From Acidimicrobiaceae bacterium (GTDB lineage Bacteria > Actinomycetota > Acidimicrobiia > Acidimicrobiales > RAAP-2), in NCBI GenBank assembly GCA_003152215.1, contig PLZP01000041.1, positions 1 to 61,122 of the forward strand: a stretch of DNA of 61,122 nucleotides, given 5' to 3'. The translations under genes were made by a program, and so were the position numbers. Position 1 is the stretch's first letter. Each line of letters begins with the position of its first letter. Shown in pieces: positions 1 to 7,758 of this stretch. The notes under the pieces were generated by a model. The model saw only the letters and a list, made by a program, of their open reading frames with translations, searched no databases and was not told where the DNA came from.

Positions 1-59
1 TTGCCGTGGTTGGCCTTCTTCTTGGCGCGCAGCTTGCGCTTCACGGTCCGCTTTGACAT
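1..59 (-). CDS. Ribosomal protein bL37, N-terminal part (runs off window)
   Basis: The reverse strand from an ATG at 59-57 reads MSKRTVKRKLRAKKKANHG and then leaves the window. The extreme Lys/Arg content, the tiny size and the ANHGK-type ending match the actinobacterial mini large-subunit protein bL37, seen in mycobacterial ribosome structures. It should end within a few codons. A TAACAT -10 box lies 8 nt before the ATG, so the mRNA is probably leaderless. It is divergent from rsmI. It could instead be another tiny basic protein, but the AKKKANHG tail makes bL37 the best call. Confidence 0.75.
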   Translation of the reverse strand, partial: MSKRTVKRKLRAKKKANHG

Positions 60-67
60 AGGTGACA

Positions 68-73
68 ATGTTA
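68..73 (-). promoter_or_regulatory. -10 box of the bL37 gene
   Basis: TAACAT on the minus strand, 8 nt before the ATG at 59. The spacing predicts transcription starting at or next to the start codon. This promoter lies inside the longest possible rsmI reading frame, which argues for the later rsmI start at 113. Confidence 0.5.
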
Positions 74-112
74 GTAGATAGCGGGCTCGATGAGCCAAAC
101 GAGGGGACGACC

Positions 113-976
113 GTGCAGCAGCGTGAGACCACCAGAGGTCAACTCGTCGTTGTCGCGACGCCGCTCGGCAATCTCGGTGATATTTCGCGTCGGGCGCTGG
201 AACTTCTGGCAACGGCTGACGTGGTCTACTGCGAGGACACCCGGCGATCGAGCACGTTATTCAGTGCGCACGACATTCCCGTGAACGGACGGCTTCGCGC
301 GCTGCACGAGCACAACGAAGCGTCGCTGTGTGACCAGATCGTGGGCGAGGTCGTGGACGGCAAGGTGGTGGTGCTCGTCAGCGACGCCGGGACCCCCGGC
401 ATCAGCGATCCCGGCAGCCGCGTCGTGGCCGCCGTCGCGGCGGCGGGTCTTACGGTGACGACCGCACCCGGACCGTCGGCGGTCGTCGCAGCTCTGTCGA
501 TCAGTGGTCTGCCAAGCGAGCGCTTCATCATGGAGGGCTTTGTCCCTCGCAAGGCGGGGGAGCGCAACGTGCTCTTCGAACAGTGGCGTCACGAATCGCG
601 AACCGTTGTCTTCTACGAGTCACCTCAGCGCCTTGCGACGACTTTGCACGAATTGACCGAGTTGTTTGGTGATCGCCGATGTTGCGTCGCGCGTGAGATC
701 ACCAAGCTGCACGAAGAGGTCGTGCGAGGGACCGTAGGTGAGCTCAGCGAAACCTTCGCGACGCGCGACGTGCTGGGCGAGATCGTCGTGGTGTTCGAGG
801 GCACCCACGACGTGACGGTCGTCAAGGAGAGTGACGTGCGCGCGGCGCTTCGTGAACAGGTGCGGGCCGGCGCCTCAACCCGCGACGCCGTCACCTACGT
901 CGAGGAGACACTGGGCGCCTCGCACCGACTCGTCTATCAGATGGCTCTGGAGCTTCGAGCAGACGACAAGGCGTAA
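113..976 (+). CDS. rsmI: 16S rRNA (cytidine1402-2'-O)-methyltransferase RsmI
   Basis: RsmI uses SAM to 2'-O-methylate C1402 in the decoding centre of 16S rRNA. The protein has the tetrapyrrole-methylase fold: an N-terminal VVVATPLGNLGD strand-loop, a CEDTRRS motif, the VSDAGTPGISDPG loop and an APGPSAVVAAL SAM-binding segment. The GTG at 113 is preferred because GAGGGG lies 6 nt upstream and it gives 287 aa, the usual family length. An in-frame GTG at 62 would add 17 unconserved residues and run through the bL37 promoter. A TTA leucine codon is used at 257-259. metG follows after 17 nt, but with its own promoter. Confidence 0.95.
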   Translation: MQQRETTRGQLVVVATPLGNLGDISRRALELLATADVVYCEDTRRSSTLFSAHDIPVNGRLRALHEHNEASLCDQIVGEVVDGKVVVLVSDAGTPGISDPGSRVVAAVAAAGLTVTTAPGPSAVVAALSISGLPSERFIMEGFVPRKAGERNVLFEQWRHESRTVVFYESPQRLATTLHELTELFGDRRCCVAREITKLHEEVVRGTVGELSETFATRDVLGEIVVVFEGTHDVTVVKESDVRAALREQVRAGASTRDAVTYVEETLGASHRLVYQMALELRADDKA

Positions 977-981
977 TTCAT

Positions 982-987
982 TATCCT
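982..987 (+). promoter_or_regulatory. -10 box of metG (leaderless)
   Basis: TATCCT, 6 nt before the metG ATG at 994. This spacing puts the transcription start on the start codon. No Shine-Dalgarno sequence is present in the 17-nt gap after rsmI. Confidence 0.5.
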
Positions 988-993
988 TGAACG

Positions 994-2526
994 ATGGGTC
1001 GTTTCTACATCACCACGCCGATTTACTACGCGAACGACGCCCCCCACGTGGGGAGCGCGTACACGACGGTGAACGCCGACGCGATGGCCCGCTGGCACCG
1101 ACTTGTGGGCGACGAGACGAAGTTCCTGACCGGGACCGACGAGCACGGCCAAAAGGTCGCCGACGCCGCCGCCAAGAACCACATGACGCCCCAGGACTGG
1201 ACGGCCCTTAAGTCCGAGCAGTTCAAAGAGGCCTGGGAAACGTTGAATATCAGCTTCGACGACTTCATCCGCACGAGTGAGCCGCGCCACTACCTCACCG
1301 TGCAGAAGTTTCTGACCGCCATCTACGAAAACGGTTATATCTTCAAGGACGTCTACAAGGGTCTGTACTGCGTCAGCTGCGAGGACTACTACGCGATTGA
1401 AACGAGTGTCGAGGGGAAGTGCCCCATCCACGCCCGAGACCTCATTGAGATGGAAGAAGAGAATTGGTTCTTTCGTCTCAGTGCCTTCGAGGAGCGACTC
1501 GAGCAGCACTACGCGAAGCATCCCGGTTTCGTCACCCCGGAGACGAAACGAAACGAAGCCCTCTCGTTCATCAAGGGCGGCCTGCGCGACATCTCCATCA
1601 CTCGAACGTCAATCAGCTGGGGGGTGCCCGTTCCTTGGGACGAGGCCCACGTCTTCTACGTCTGGTACGACGCGCTGATCAACTACCTCACGGCGATTGG
1701 CTACGGAAGCGACCACGACGAGGTCGCCAAGTGGTGGCCCTCCTCGCACCACCTGATCGGCAAGGAGATCAGCCGCTTTCACTGTGTGTGGTGGCCGGCC
1801 ATGTGCATGGCCGCCGGCATCGAACCGGTCAGTCACGTCCAGGTGCACGGCTGGCTCCTGCTGGGCGGACAGAAACTTGGTAAGACCATGGTCGCCGATG
1901 GCGCCGTCAAACTGACCGATATTGCGCCGGTCGAACTGACGAACGAGTTCGGTGTTGATCCGCTTCGTTACTACCTCCTTCGCGAGACCTCACTCGGCAA
2001 CGACGGCGAGTTCTCGCACGAGGGGATCACCCAGCGCTACAACACCGACTTGGCGAACAACCTTGGCAACCTCGTGGCTCGGGTTGCAACGGTCGTCGCC
2101 TCCAAATGCGGTGGCGACGGTCCGCGTCCGAAGGTCGATTCGACACTGCGCCCGCACGCCGAGGTTGCGGTCAGCGAGACGGCGGCGGCGTGGAACGACT
2201 TCTCGCCGCAGCGAGCCCTCGAAGCGACCTGGGGCCTCATCGGGGCGACCAACGCGTACCTCGAAGAACGTGCGCCGTGGAAAATGGAATCCGGCGATCT
2301 CCTCGACGCCGTGATGGGTGACGCCCTCGAAGCAATTCGACTGGTGGCGATCCTGGCGACGCCCGCCATGCCGCGGACGTGCGAAGAGATATGGCTGCGT
2401 ATTGGACTCGCGGGCACGCCGAGTGACGAGGTCTTCGGCGCAAGCACGACGTGGGGCCAGTACGCCGCGACGTCGCCAATCGTAAAGGGTGATCCACTCT
2501 TTCCACGAATGAAGAGCGACGCGTGA
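994..2526 (+). CDS. metG: Methionyl-tRNA synthetase
   Basis: A class I aminoacyl-tRNA synthetase charging tRNA-Met, 510 aa, close to the actinobacterial MetRS length. Visible elements are TTPIYYAND followed by the HIGH-like HVGS near residue 20, TGTDEHGQK, a small zinc-knuckle insertion starting CVSC near residue 130, the EENWFFRLS segment, and an all-helical anticodon-binding tail containing ERAPWK. The second signature, normally KMSKT in this subgroup, reads KLGKT near residue 294, which is unusual. No C-terminal EMAP-like domain is present. The gene overlaps tatD by 4 nt, so the two are coupled. Confidence 0.96.
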   Translation: MGRFYITTPIYYANDAPHVGSAYTTVNADAMARWHRLVGDETKFLTGTDEHGQKVADAAAKNHMTPQDWTALKSEQFKEAWETLNISFDDFIRTSEPRHYLTVQKFLTAIYENGYIFKDVYKGLYCVSCEDYYAIETSVEGKCPIHARDLIEMEEENWFFRLSAFEERLEQHYAKHPGFVTPETKRNEALSFIKGGLRDISITRTSISWGVPVPWDEAHVFYVWYDALINYLTAIGYGSDHDEVAKWWPSSHHLIGKEISRFHCVWWPAMCMAAGIEPVSHVQVHGWLLLGGQKLGKTMVADGAVKLTDIAPVELTNEFGVDPLRYYLLRETSLGNDGEFSHEGITQRYNTDLANNLGNLVARVATVVASKCGGDGPRPKVDSTLRPHAEVAVSETAAAWNDFSPQRALEATWGLIGATNAYLEERAPWKMESGDLLDAVMGDALEAIRLVAILATPAMPRTCEEIWLRIGLAGTPSDEVFGASTTWGQYAATSPIVKGDPLFPRMKSDA

Positions 2527-3317
2527 GTCACTGGACTGACGCCCACTGTCACCTCCAAGAGCAGTTCCTTCGCGGTGATGACGCGTCGCTCGCCGTCGTC
2601 TCCGAAACGCTGTCGCGCGCCTACGAAGGGGGCGTCGACCGGGTCGTCGTCATTGGCACGGACCTGACGACGTCGCGCCAGGCACTCGACATCTCGGCGC
2701 TCGAGGGACCGGTCGAGATCTACGCCACGGTAGGGCTGCACCCCCACGACGCGCGCCAGGACATTGGCCCGGTACTGGAGCTCGCCCGCGAACAGCACCC
2801 AAAACTCGTGGGAATAGGCGAATGTGGCCTGGATTACTACTACGAGCACTCACCGCGCGACGATCAGCGACGGGCCTTCGCCGCTCAGATCTCCCTCGCG
2901 CACGAACTTGACCTGGCCCTGGTGATCCACGCCCGCGATGCCTTTGACGACCTTACGGACATCCTGTCGAGCGAAGGCGTGCCCGAACGCACTGTCATAC
3001 ACTGCTTCACCGGCACACCCGACGACGCCACGAACTGTCTGGCCCTGGGATGTGACATTTCAATCTCGGGCGTCGTCACCTTTAAAAACGCCGAACTGCT
3101 CCGTGAAGCGGTTCGCATGGTCCCACTCGACCGGCTGCACGTCGAAACCGACAGTCCGTTTCTCGCGCCCGTGCCCTATCGCGGGACGGCGAACGAGCCG
3201 GCGTACGTGACGGTCGTGGGGGAGTTCGTCGCCGAATTGCGTGGGGAGCGTTTCGTCGACGTGCGAGAGGCCACGAGCGCCAACACGGCGCGGTTGTTCC
3301 GATTTCCAGCCCGTTAG
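2523..3317 (+). CDS. tatD: TatD-family metal-dependent hydrolase (DNase)
   Basis: A TIM-barrel metallohydrolase of the TatD family, 264 aa, with 3'-5' DNase or related phosphodiesterase activity in characterised members. It shows the N-terminal DAHCHL metal motif, the GIGECGLDYYYEH strand supplying the metal-binding Glu, VIHARDAFDD, VIHCFTGTP and the late ETDSPFLAPVPYRG motif. The GTG start overlaps the metG stop. The order metG-tatD-[secreted protein]-ksgA-ispE is the classic actinobacterial block. The physiological substrate cannot be inferred. Confidence 0.93.
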   Translation: MSHWTDAHCHLQEQFLRGDDASLAVVSETLSRAYEGGVDRVVVIGTDLTTSRQALDISALEGPVEIYATVGLHPHDARQDIGPVLELAREQHPKLVGIGECGLDYYYEHSPRDDQRRAFAAQISLAHELDLALVIHARDAFDDLTDILSSEGVPERTVIHCFTGTPDDATNCLALGCDISISGVVTFKNAELLREAVRMVPLDRLHVETDSPFLAPVPYRGTANEPAYVTVVGEFVAELRGERFVDVREATSANTARLFRFPAR

Positions 3318-3446
3318 GTCAACTTTTTCGCTAATTTCATGGACTTTGCGGGGTGAGTTGCCACCGCGGTCGCCCTCTCGTAGCGTTGCGACGGGGATTG
3401 CACGGACCTCGACGTAGAGGCGGAGGGTGGAGATCTGAGGGCATCA
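3318..3446 (+). promoter_or_regulatory. 129-nt leader before the PASTA/DPBB gene
   Basis: Gene-free stretch between tatD and the secreted-protein gene. It carries GAGGG about 5 nt before the ATG at 3447. Actinobacterial rpf genes often have a c-di-AMP (ydaO) riboswitch here, but I could not recognise its conserved core. Confidence 0.3.
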
Positions 3447-4508
3447 ATGCTGCGGGCGCCATGGCGCCCGTTGTCGGCAGTGATCGTGATCGTCGCGTTG
3501 GCGATGTCAACGGTGCTCGTCGCGCCCCGCGACGTCGGCGCCGCCACCGGTCACGTGAAACGGCACATGCCTTCGCTCATCGGACTCAGCCGCGCTCGGG
3601 TGTTCTGGGTCATGCACGCCGACGCCCTGTTCTTCGTCACCAAGGGACCCGGAAGTGCAAAGGGCACGTGGCGCGAAGTCGTCGCGCAGTCGCCCAAAGC
3701 GGGCACGGTCGTTGACTGGCACTCCGAGGCGACATTGACGGTGTCGAACGCGAATCCCCACGGCCCCCGGGCGGTCCCTCGACTGATCGGACTCTCTCGG
3801 GCTCGCACCTTCGCCGCCATGGAACGGGTCCAACTGTTCTTTACTACCTCGGGACCAGGAAGTACGGACGGAAAATGGGTTGTTGTCCTGCACCAGACGC
3901 CCGCGCCCGGCACCAGGGTGGCCTGGCACGCCGAGGTCTCGCTCAAAGTAAGCACCGTGAGACCTCACCCAAAGAAAGTGGTGCACAAACCGGCGAAGAA
4001 GCCGGTCACCACCACGACGAAGTCCAAGCCGAAGCCGAAGCCGAAGCCGAAGCCGAAGCCGAAGCCGAAGAAGACGTGCACGTCGGCGACCACGACCACC
4101 ACGAGGGCGACCACGACGACCACGCTGGCAACCACGACCTCAACAACGCCCACCACGTCGACCTCAGTAGCGGTGTCGACGACGACGTCAGCGCCAACGA
4201 CCACCACCACGATCTGCAAGGTACCCACGACCATCACCACGCTGCAGCCCAAGAGGACGAAGCCCAAGCGCTACCGGGTTGGCGACGCCACCTGGTACTC
4301 GTACTTTCCCGGGCGTTGCGCGACGTGGTACCTGCCCAAGGGAACGCGGATCGCGGTGCGCGACCTCGCCACGGGCAAAGTCATCCATTGCGTCGTGACC
4401 GACCGCGAGGGGGCGCACGGCAACCGTGTTGTCGACCTCAACGAAATGCAGTTCGCGCAACTGGCACCTCTCGCGAAGGGAGTAGTGGTCGTTAGAGTCT
4501 CTTGGTGA
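3447..4508 (+). CDS. Secreted PASTA-PASTA-DPBB (RlpA-like) wall protein in the rpfB position
   Basis: 353 aa. A signal peptide or membrane anchor spans residues 1-35 (hydrophobic run ending near DVGAATG). Two PASTA-like repeats follow at about 38-105 and 110-172, each with PxLIGLSRAR and ending in a strand like EATLTVS or EVSLKVS. A KP repeat and a Thr-rich linker occupy about 173-275. The C-terminal double-psi beta-barrel runs from VGDATWYSYF through the conserved DREG to RVVDLNEMQFAQLA. PASTA units bind peptidoglycan or muropeptides, and RlpA-type barrels act on glycan strands in some families. In mycobacteria and many other actinobacteria this slot holds the resuscitation factor RpfB (G5 plus Rpf domains); neither domain is present here. 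The stop overlaps ksgA. The enzymatic role is inferred. Confidence 0.85.
   Translation: MLRAPWRPLSAVIVIVALAMSTVLVAPRDVGAATGHVKRHMPSLIGLSRARVFWVMHADALFFVTKGPGSAKGTWREVVAQSPKAGTVVDWHSEATLTVSNANPHGPRAVPRLIGLSRARTFAAMERVQLFFTTSGPGSTDGKWVVVLHQTPAPGTRVAWHAEVSLKVSTVRPHPKKVVHKPAKKPVTTTTKSKPKPKPKPKPKPKPKKTCTSATTTTTRATTTTTLATTTSTTPTTSTSVAVSTTTSAPTTTTTICKVPTTITTLQPKRTKPKRYRVGDATWYSYFPGRCATWYLPKGTRIAVRDLATGKVIHCVVTDREGAHGNRVVDLNEMQFAQLAPLAKGVVVVRVSW
4026..4067 (+). repeat. Seven tandem AAGCCG hexamers encoding Lys-Pro repeats
   Basis: Seven perfect head-to-tail AAGCCG units, encoding a KPKPKP linker between the PASTA repeats and the Thr-rich segment. Unit number can change without shifting the frame, so only linker length would vary. 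Confidence 0.9.
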
Positions 4509-5320
4509 CCCATACGCGTACCGAACTCAACGCGCTGCTGGACCAGTACGGACTCAAACCCTCGCGCGCCCTCGGTCAGAATTTCGTGGTTGACCCCAAT
4601 ACTGTTCGTCGAATCGCCCGGCTGGCCAACGTGGGTGCGGGCGACCTCGTCCTAGAAATCGGCGCTGGACTGGGCTCGTTGACACTGGCGCTGCACGAAA
4701 CCGGCGCCGAAGTGCAGGCCATCGAGGTCGACCGCTACCTGATCGAACCTCTTCGTGGCGTCGTGGAGCCCGTCGGTGTGCGTGTCCATCACGTCGATGC
4801 GCTCCACGCGGACTACGCGGCGATTCTTGATGGCCGTCCCGCCATCGTGGTCGCCAACCTTCCCTACAACGTCGCCACGCCGCTCGTCTTGCACCTTCTC
4901 GAGAGTGAGCCGTTGATTACCCGGATGCTCGTCATGGTCCAAAAGGAGGTGGGCGAGCGCTTCGCCGCTCAGGCCGGTGACGACGCCTACGGTGCCGCGT
5001 CGCTGCGGTTGCAGTACTTCGCCGACGCCAAGGTGGTTGGCAAGGTCAGCCCTACGGTGTTCTTCCCCAAGCCCAACGTGGACTCCGCCCTGGTCTCGAT
5101 TGTGCGTCGCGCCTCGGTACGAATTGACCCATCGCTCGTCAGTGAATCGGCGCTGTTCGAAGTGATTCGTACGTCGTTTGGTCAGCGTCGAAAGATGCTT
5201 CGACGTTCGCTCGCCGGCTGGTCCAGCGACGGGGTCTTCGAGCGGGCTGAGGTGGCAGAGACACGCCGCCCCGAAGAGCTCACCATCGAAGAGTTCGCTC
5301 GACTGGCGGCGGCGCGATGA
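4505..5320 (+). CDS. rsmA: 16S rRNA (adenine1518-N6/1519-N6)-dimethyltransferase
   Basis: RsmA/KsgA dimethylates two adjacent adenines in helix 45 of 16S rRNA during small-subunit maturation. The 271-aa protein has ALGQNFVVD at the N-terminus, the SAM site LEIGAGLGSLTLAL, the catalytic ANLPYNVATP motif and the family motif VFFPKPNVDSALV. The C-terminal helical domain has FGQRRKMLRRSL. The GTG at 4505 overlaps the stop of the upstream secreted-protein gene, and a TTG at 4502 is a weaker alternative. It overlaps ispE by an ATGA junction. Confidence 0.95.
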   Translation: MTHTRTELNALLDQYGLKPSRALGQNFVVDPNTVRRIARLANVGAGDLVLEIGAGLGSLTLALHETGAEVQAIEVDRYLIEPLRGVVEPVGVRVHHVDALHADYAAILDGRPAIVVANLPYNVATPLVLHLLESEPLITRMLVMVQKEVGERFAAQAGDDAYGAASLRLQYFADAKVVGKVSPTVFFPKPNVDSALVSIVRRASVRIDPSLVSESALFEVIRTSFGQRRKMLRRSLAGWSSDGVFERAEVAETRRPEELTIEEFARLAAAR

Positions 5321-6069
5321 TCGAACTGATGGCCCACGCCAAACTCACGTGGTTCCTCGAGATTACGGGCGTCCGTGAGAACGGCTACCACGAACTTCGT
5401 AGTGAAATGACCACCATCGCTCTGCACGACGTGCTGTTCCTCGATGAGACGGGCGACCACCTGCAGGTCCTCAATCCCTTCTCGACTGAGATTACGTCGA
5501 ACGAGAAGAATCTTGTGACGAGGGCTCTTCAACTCGTCCAACGACGCGCCGGTGTCCGGGTGGAGAAGTACATTCCCGTGGGCGGCGGGCTCGGTGGCGG
5601 GAGCGCCGACGCCGCGGCAATCCTTCGCTGGGCGGGCGGCGTGAGCCCCGAGGTGGCCCTCACGCTCGGTGGCGACGTGCCGTTCTGTCAGTTGGGCGGG
5701 CGTGCACTTGTCGAAGGGGTGGGAGAACTGCTCACGCCCCAGTTGTACGAACGACGCGATATCACCTTGATCGTGCCCGATTTTGGCGTGTCAACGGCCG
5801 ATTGCTACGCGGCCTACGACGAGATGTACGCCGACGGCTGGCGGCCCGAGGGCCCCAATGCGCTCGAAGTGCCGGCCGGGCGTGTTGAGCCCAGGCTGAA
5901 AGCAACGCTCGAGTGGCTTCGCGCCGAGCTTGGCACCGACGTCCACGTAGCGGGATCGGGCTCGTCGATGTTCGTCGAGGGTCATCTCCAGGCGTCGCCC
6001 GATCGCTGGGACATGACGAGTCCCGACGGCACTCTCCAGTTGTCCAATCTCACTACCACGCCCAGATAG
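5317..6069 (+). CDS. ispE: 4-(cytidine 5'-diphospho)-2-C-methyl-D-erythritol kinase
   Basis: A GHMP kinase phosphorylating CDP-methylerythritol in the MEP isoprenoid pathway. The 250-aa protein has an N-terminal AHAKLTWFLEI strand, ENGYHELRSEM, the ATP loop PVGGGLGGGSADAAA near residue 88, LGGDVPFCQLGG, and the C-terminal AGSGSSMFV motif. It is a little shorter than many homologues (about 280-300 aa). The start overlaps the ksgA stop as ATGA; a second in-frame ATG at 5329 is possible. It closes the plus-strand operon and converges on bS22. Confidence 0.93.
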   Translation: MIELMAHAKLTWFLEITGVRENGYHELRSEMTTIALHDVLFLDETGDHLQVLNPFSTEITSNEKNLVTRALQLVQRRAGVRVEKYIPVGGGLGGGSADAAAILRWAGGVSPEVALTLGGDVPFCQLGGRALVEGVGELLTPQLYERRDITLIVPDFGVSTADCYAAYDEMYADGWRPEGPNALEVPAGRVEPRLKATLEWLRAELGTDVHVAGSGSSMFVEGHLQASPDRWDMTSPDGTLQLSNLTTTPR

Positions 6070-6083
6070 GCGTTCGAGAAGTC

Positions 6084-6185
6084 CTATTTACCGGCGGCGC
6101 GACGCTGGAAGCGGGTTCGCTTCAGCATCTTCTTGTGCTTCTTCTTGCGCATGCGCTTGCGGCGCTTCTTAATTAGTGATCCCAT
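6084..6185 (-). CDS. Small-subunit ribosomal protein bS22 (33 aa)
   Basis: On the reverse strand, ATG at 6185 to TAG at 6084 encodes 33 residues beginning MGSLIKKRRKRM and ending in RTRFQRRAAGK. Length, MGS start and composition match the actinobacterial mini-protein bS22 (AURKAIP1/COX24 family), which sits near the decoding centre in mycobacterial 30S structures. A TAAGGT box lies 10 nt before the ATG. It is convergent with ispE, only 14 nt away. It falls below normal gene-caller length cutoffs. Confidence 0.9.
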   Translation of the reverse strand: MGSLIKKRRKRMRKKKHKKMLKRTRFQRRAAGK

Positions 6186-6253
6186 GGCTCGTAGAACCTT
6201 AGTCGAAACTGCCGCGGGCTCTTTTGGCCCTTGGACGGATCAGGTGTCGATTG

Positions 6254-6496
6254 TCAGTTCGAGGTAGGCGTTCGTTCGATGCGTAATGCCTGACGGGGAC
6301 AGCCTCGTACGGCGAAGCGGGCCGACTCGAGCGCGTCGGCGTCGCTCAGTGGTGTTGGCGTGCCCTTGATGATCGGATAACCCCACTCGTCGATCTGCAC
6401 CAGTTCGGGGGCGAGTTCGTGGCAGTGCCCGAAGCCGTCGCAGAGGATTGGATCCACTCGCAGCACGAAACCGCCGGCCTTGGGCTTTATTGCCAT
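6254..6496 (-). CDS. Small ferredoxin with CxxFxxC motif
   Basis: 80 aa. It has the single-cluster ferredoxin layout: CDGFGHC near residues 19-25, ELAPELVQIDEWGYP in the middle and a late GCPRQAL. Position two of the cluster motif is Phe instead of Cys, so only three cysteines are available, as in P450-type [3Fe-4S] ferredoxins. It is the last gene of the minus-strand redox set, and its start overlaps the end of the NuoF-like gene by 10 nt. It probably passes electrons between that flavoprotein and the membrane haem protein; the partner assignment is inference from gene order. Confidence 0.9.
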   Translation of the reverse strand: MAIKPKAGGFVLRVDPILCDGFGHCHELAPELVQIDEWGYPIIKGTPTPLSDADALESARFAVRGCPRQALRIERTPTSN

Positions 6497-7758
6497 ACCA
6501 ACTCATCTTCATGCACGATGGACGGAACGGTTACCCAGTGCTCGTCGGCTTTCGCACCCTCGCACATCGAACCCTGGGCGTGGCGCTCAATGTCGGTGGC
6601 GAAGACGGAGAGCGCCGAGCGGACCATTCGCACAACGCCGTCGGGATGGCGACAGGCGCCTCGACCCTCGATCACGCCGCAGCGCTCAATCAGTCGTGCG
6701 AGGACCCTGGGCCCGTCGCGACGTGCGTGAAGGAGATGGGTCAGATCCTCGGCGAGGGCCGGGAGGCCAAACGCGCAAGGGCCGCACTGACGTGCGCTCT
6801 CATTCGCCATCCAATCGACCACTCGTTTCGTTTCGAGGAGTCCGCAGCCGCTTCGAGGGAGCACGACCAGGACGCCCGTGCCCACCATGGCCCCCACGGG
6901 TCCGAGCGTCTCGTTGGCGTAGGGGACGTCGAGGTGGTTGCCCGCGAGCCACGTGCCGCCGTACCCGCCGGTGAGGAGTGCCTGGGGTCGCCGGTCGGCG
7001 TTGCCGGCGTCGAGGATCGCGGCCAATGTCGTGCCCAGCGAAACCTCGAGGACCTTAGGGCGATCGACTGCGCCCGTCAACGAGACGAGCGCGCTGCCGG
7101 GGCTCGTGGCTGTTCCCATTTCGCGAAACCACGCCGCCCCGAAGCGTCCAATCAAGGCCACGTGGGCGCAGGTTTCGGCGTTGTCGACCAGCGCCGGTCC
7201 GCGGCCCACGCGCAGCACGTGGGTTCGACTTGCGCGGTACTGGGGGAGTGACTCGTTGTCGTTCAGCCAGTGCACGAGCGCCGACTCCTCACCGGCGACG
7301 TAGCGCCACGGCGCGGCGTGCAGCTCGAAGGTCGGCCCCTTGTGCGTGCGGAGCGTGCGTTCGTAAATGGCCCGTTTTAGATAGTGCACCACGGTCTGAT
7401 TGTCACGCGGCACGCAGACCGCGACGGTCTTGGCGCCGATCATCGCGGCCAGGTATTCAGCGCCGTCGAGCACCAAGTGTGGATTCGTCGACAGCAGCGT
7501 CCGGTCCTTATGGGCTTCGGGCTCTCCCTCCATGGCGTTCACGACGACGACCTTGCCGTGACCGCGTTGGTTGCGAAGGAGCGACACTTTTCTCGACGTC
7601 GGGAATGCGCCGCCGCCGCGACCCGTGAGACCCGACGCCTCGAGCTCCTCGAACAACCCGCTCGTTCGCACTGGCGCGGCGAAGGTGGCCTGGTGCTCGG
7701 CGAGCGAGAGTGGACGACCGGTCGCACCGTGCAGGACGCGAGGCAGTGTTGCGTTCAT
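6487..7758 (-). CDS. NuoF-like NAD(P)H/FMN/Fe-S oxidoreductase subunit
   Basis: 423 aa, homologous to the 51-kDa (NuoF) subunit of complex I. The FMN/NAD(H) fold shows GLTGRGGGAFPTSRK near residue 45, the NAMEGEPEAHKDR loop and GEESALVHWL. An SLBB-type segment follows, then a Fe-S region reading ESARQCGPCAFG with a later GACRHPDG. Complex I NuoF has ESC at this point; here the first cysteine is Ala, so only three ligands remain. There are no NuoE or NuoG neighbours, so this is not complex I. It starts with an ATGA overlap on the membrane haem gene and probably feeds electrons from NAD(P)H into the module. Confidence 0.88.
   Translation of the reverse strand: MNATLPRVLHGATGRPLSLAEHQATFAAPVRTSGLFEELEASGLTGRGGGAFPTSRKVSLLRNQRGHGKVVVVNAMEGEPEAHKDRTLLSTNPHLVLDGAEYLAAMIGAKTVAVCVPRDNQTVVHYLKRAIYERTLRTHKGPTFELHAAPWRYVAGEESALVHWLNDNESLPQYRASRTHVLRVGRGPALVDNAETCAHVALIGRFGAAWFREMGTATSPGSALVSLTGAVDRPKVLEVSLGTTLAAILDAGNADRRPQALLTGGYGGTWLAGNHLDVPYANETLGPVGAMVGTGVLVVLPRSGCGLLETKRVVDWMANESARQCGPCAFGLPALAEDLTHLLHARRDGPRVLARLIERCGVIEGRGACRHPDGVVRMVRSALSVFATDIERHAQGSMCEGAKADEHWVTVPSIVHEDELVWQ

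Noticed and set aside
62..112. Upstream GTG start for rsmI
   Set aside because: It has no ribosome-binding site, adds unconserved residues and overlaps the bL37 promoter. The GTG at 113 has a good GAGGGG.
2037..2849. 270-codon minus-strand frame across metG/tatD
   Set aside because: It runs antisense to two well-identified genes and has no domain likeness.
3318..3446. Possible c-di-AMP riboswitch before the PASTA/DPBB gene
   Set aside because: Expected from rpf gene leaders, but I could not locate the conserved core, so I do not call it.
4080..4260. ACG/ACC repeats in the Thr-rich linkers (also 9330-9540 and 28210-28310) looking like repeat arrays
   Set aside because: They are irregular codon repeats for Thr inside genes, with no spacer structure, so not CRISPR or VNTR arrays.
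6487..7758. Complex I (nuo) operon
   Set aside because: Only a NuoF-like gene is present, without NuoE, NuoG or membrane subunits; neighbours are ApbE and a haem membrane protein.
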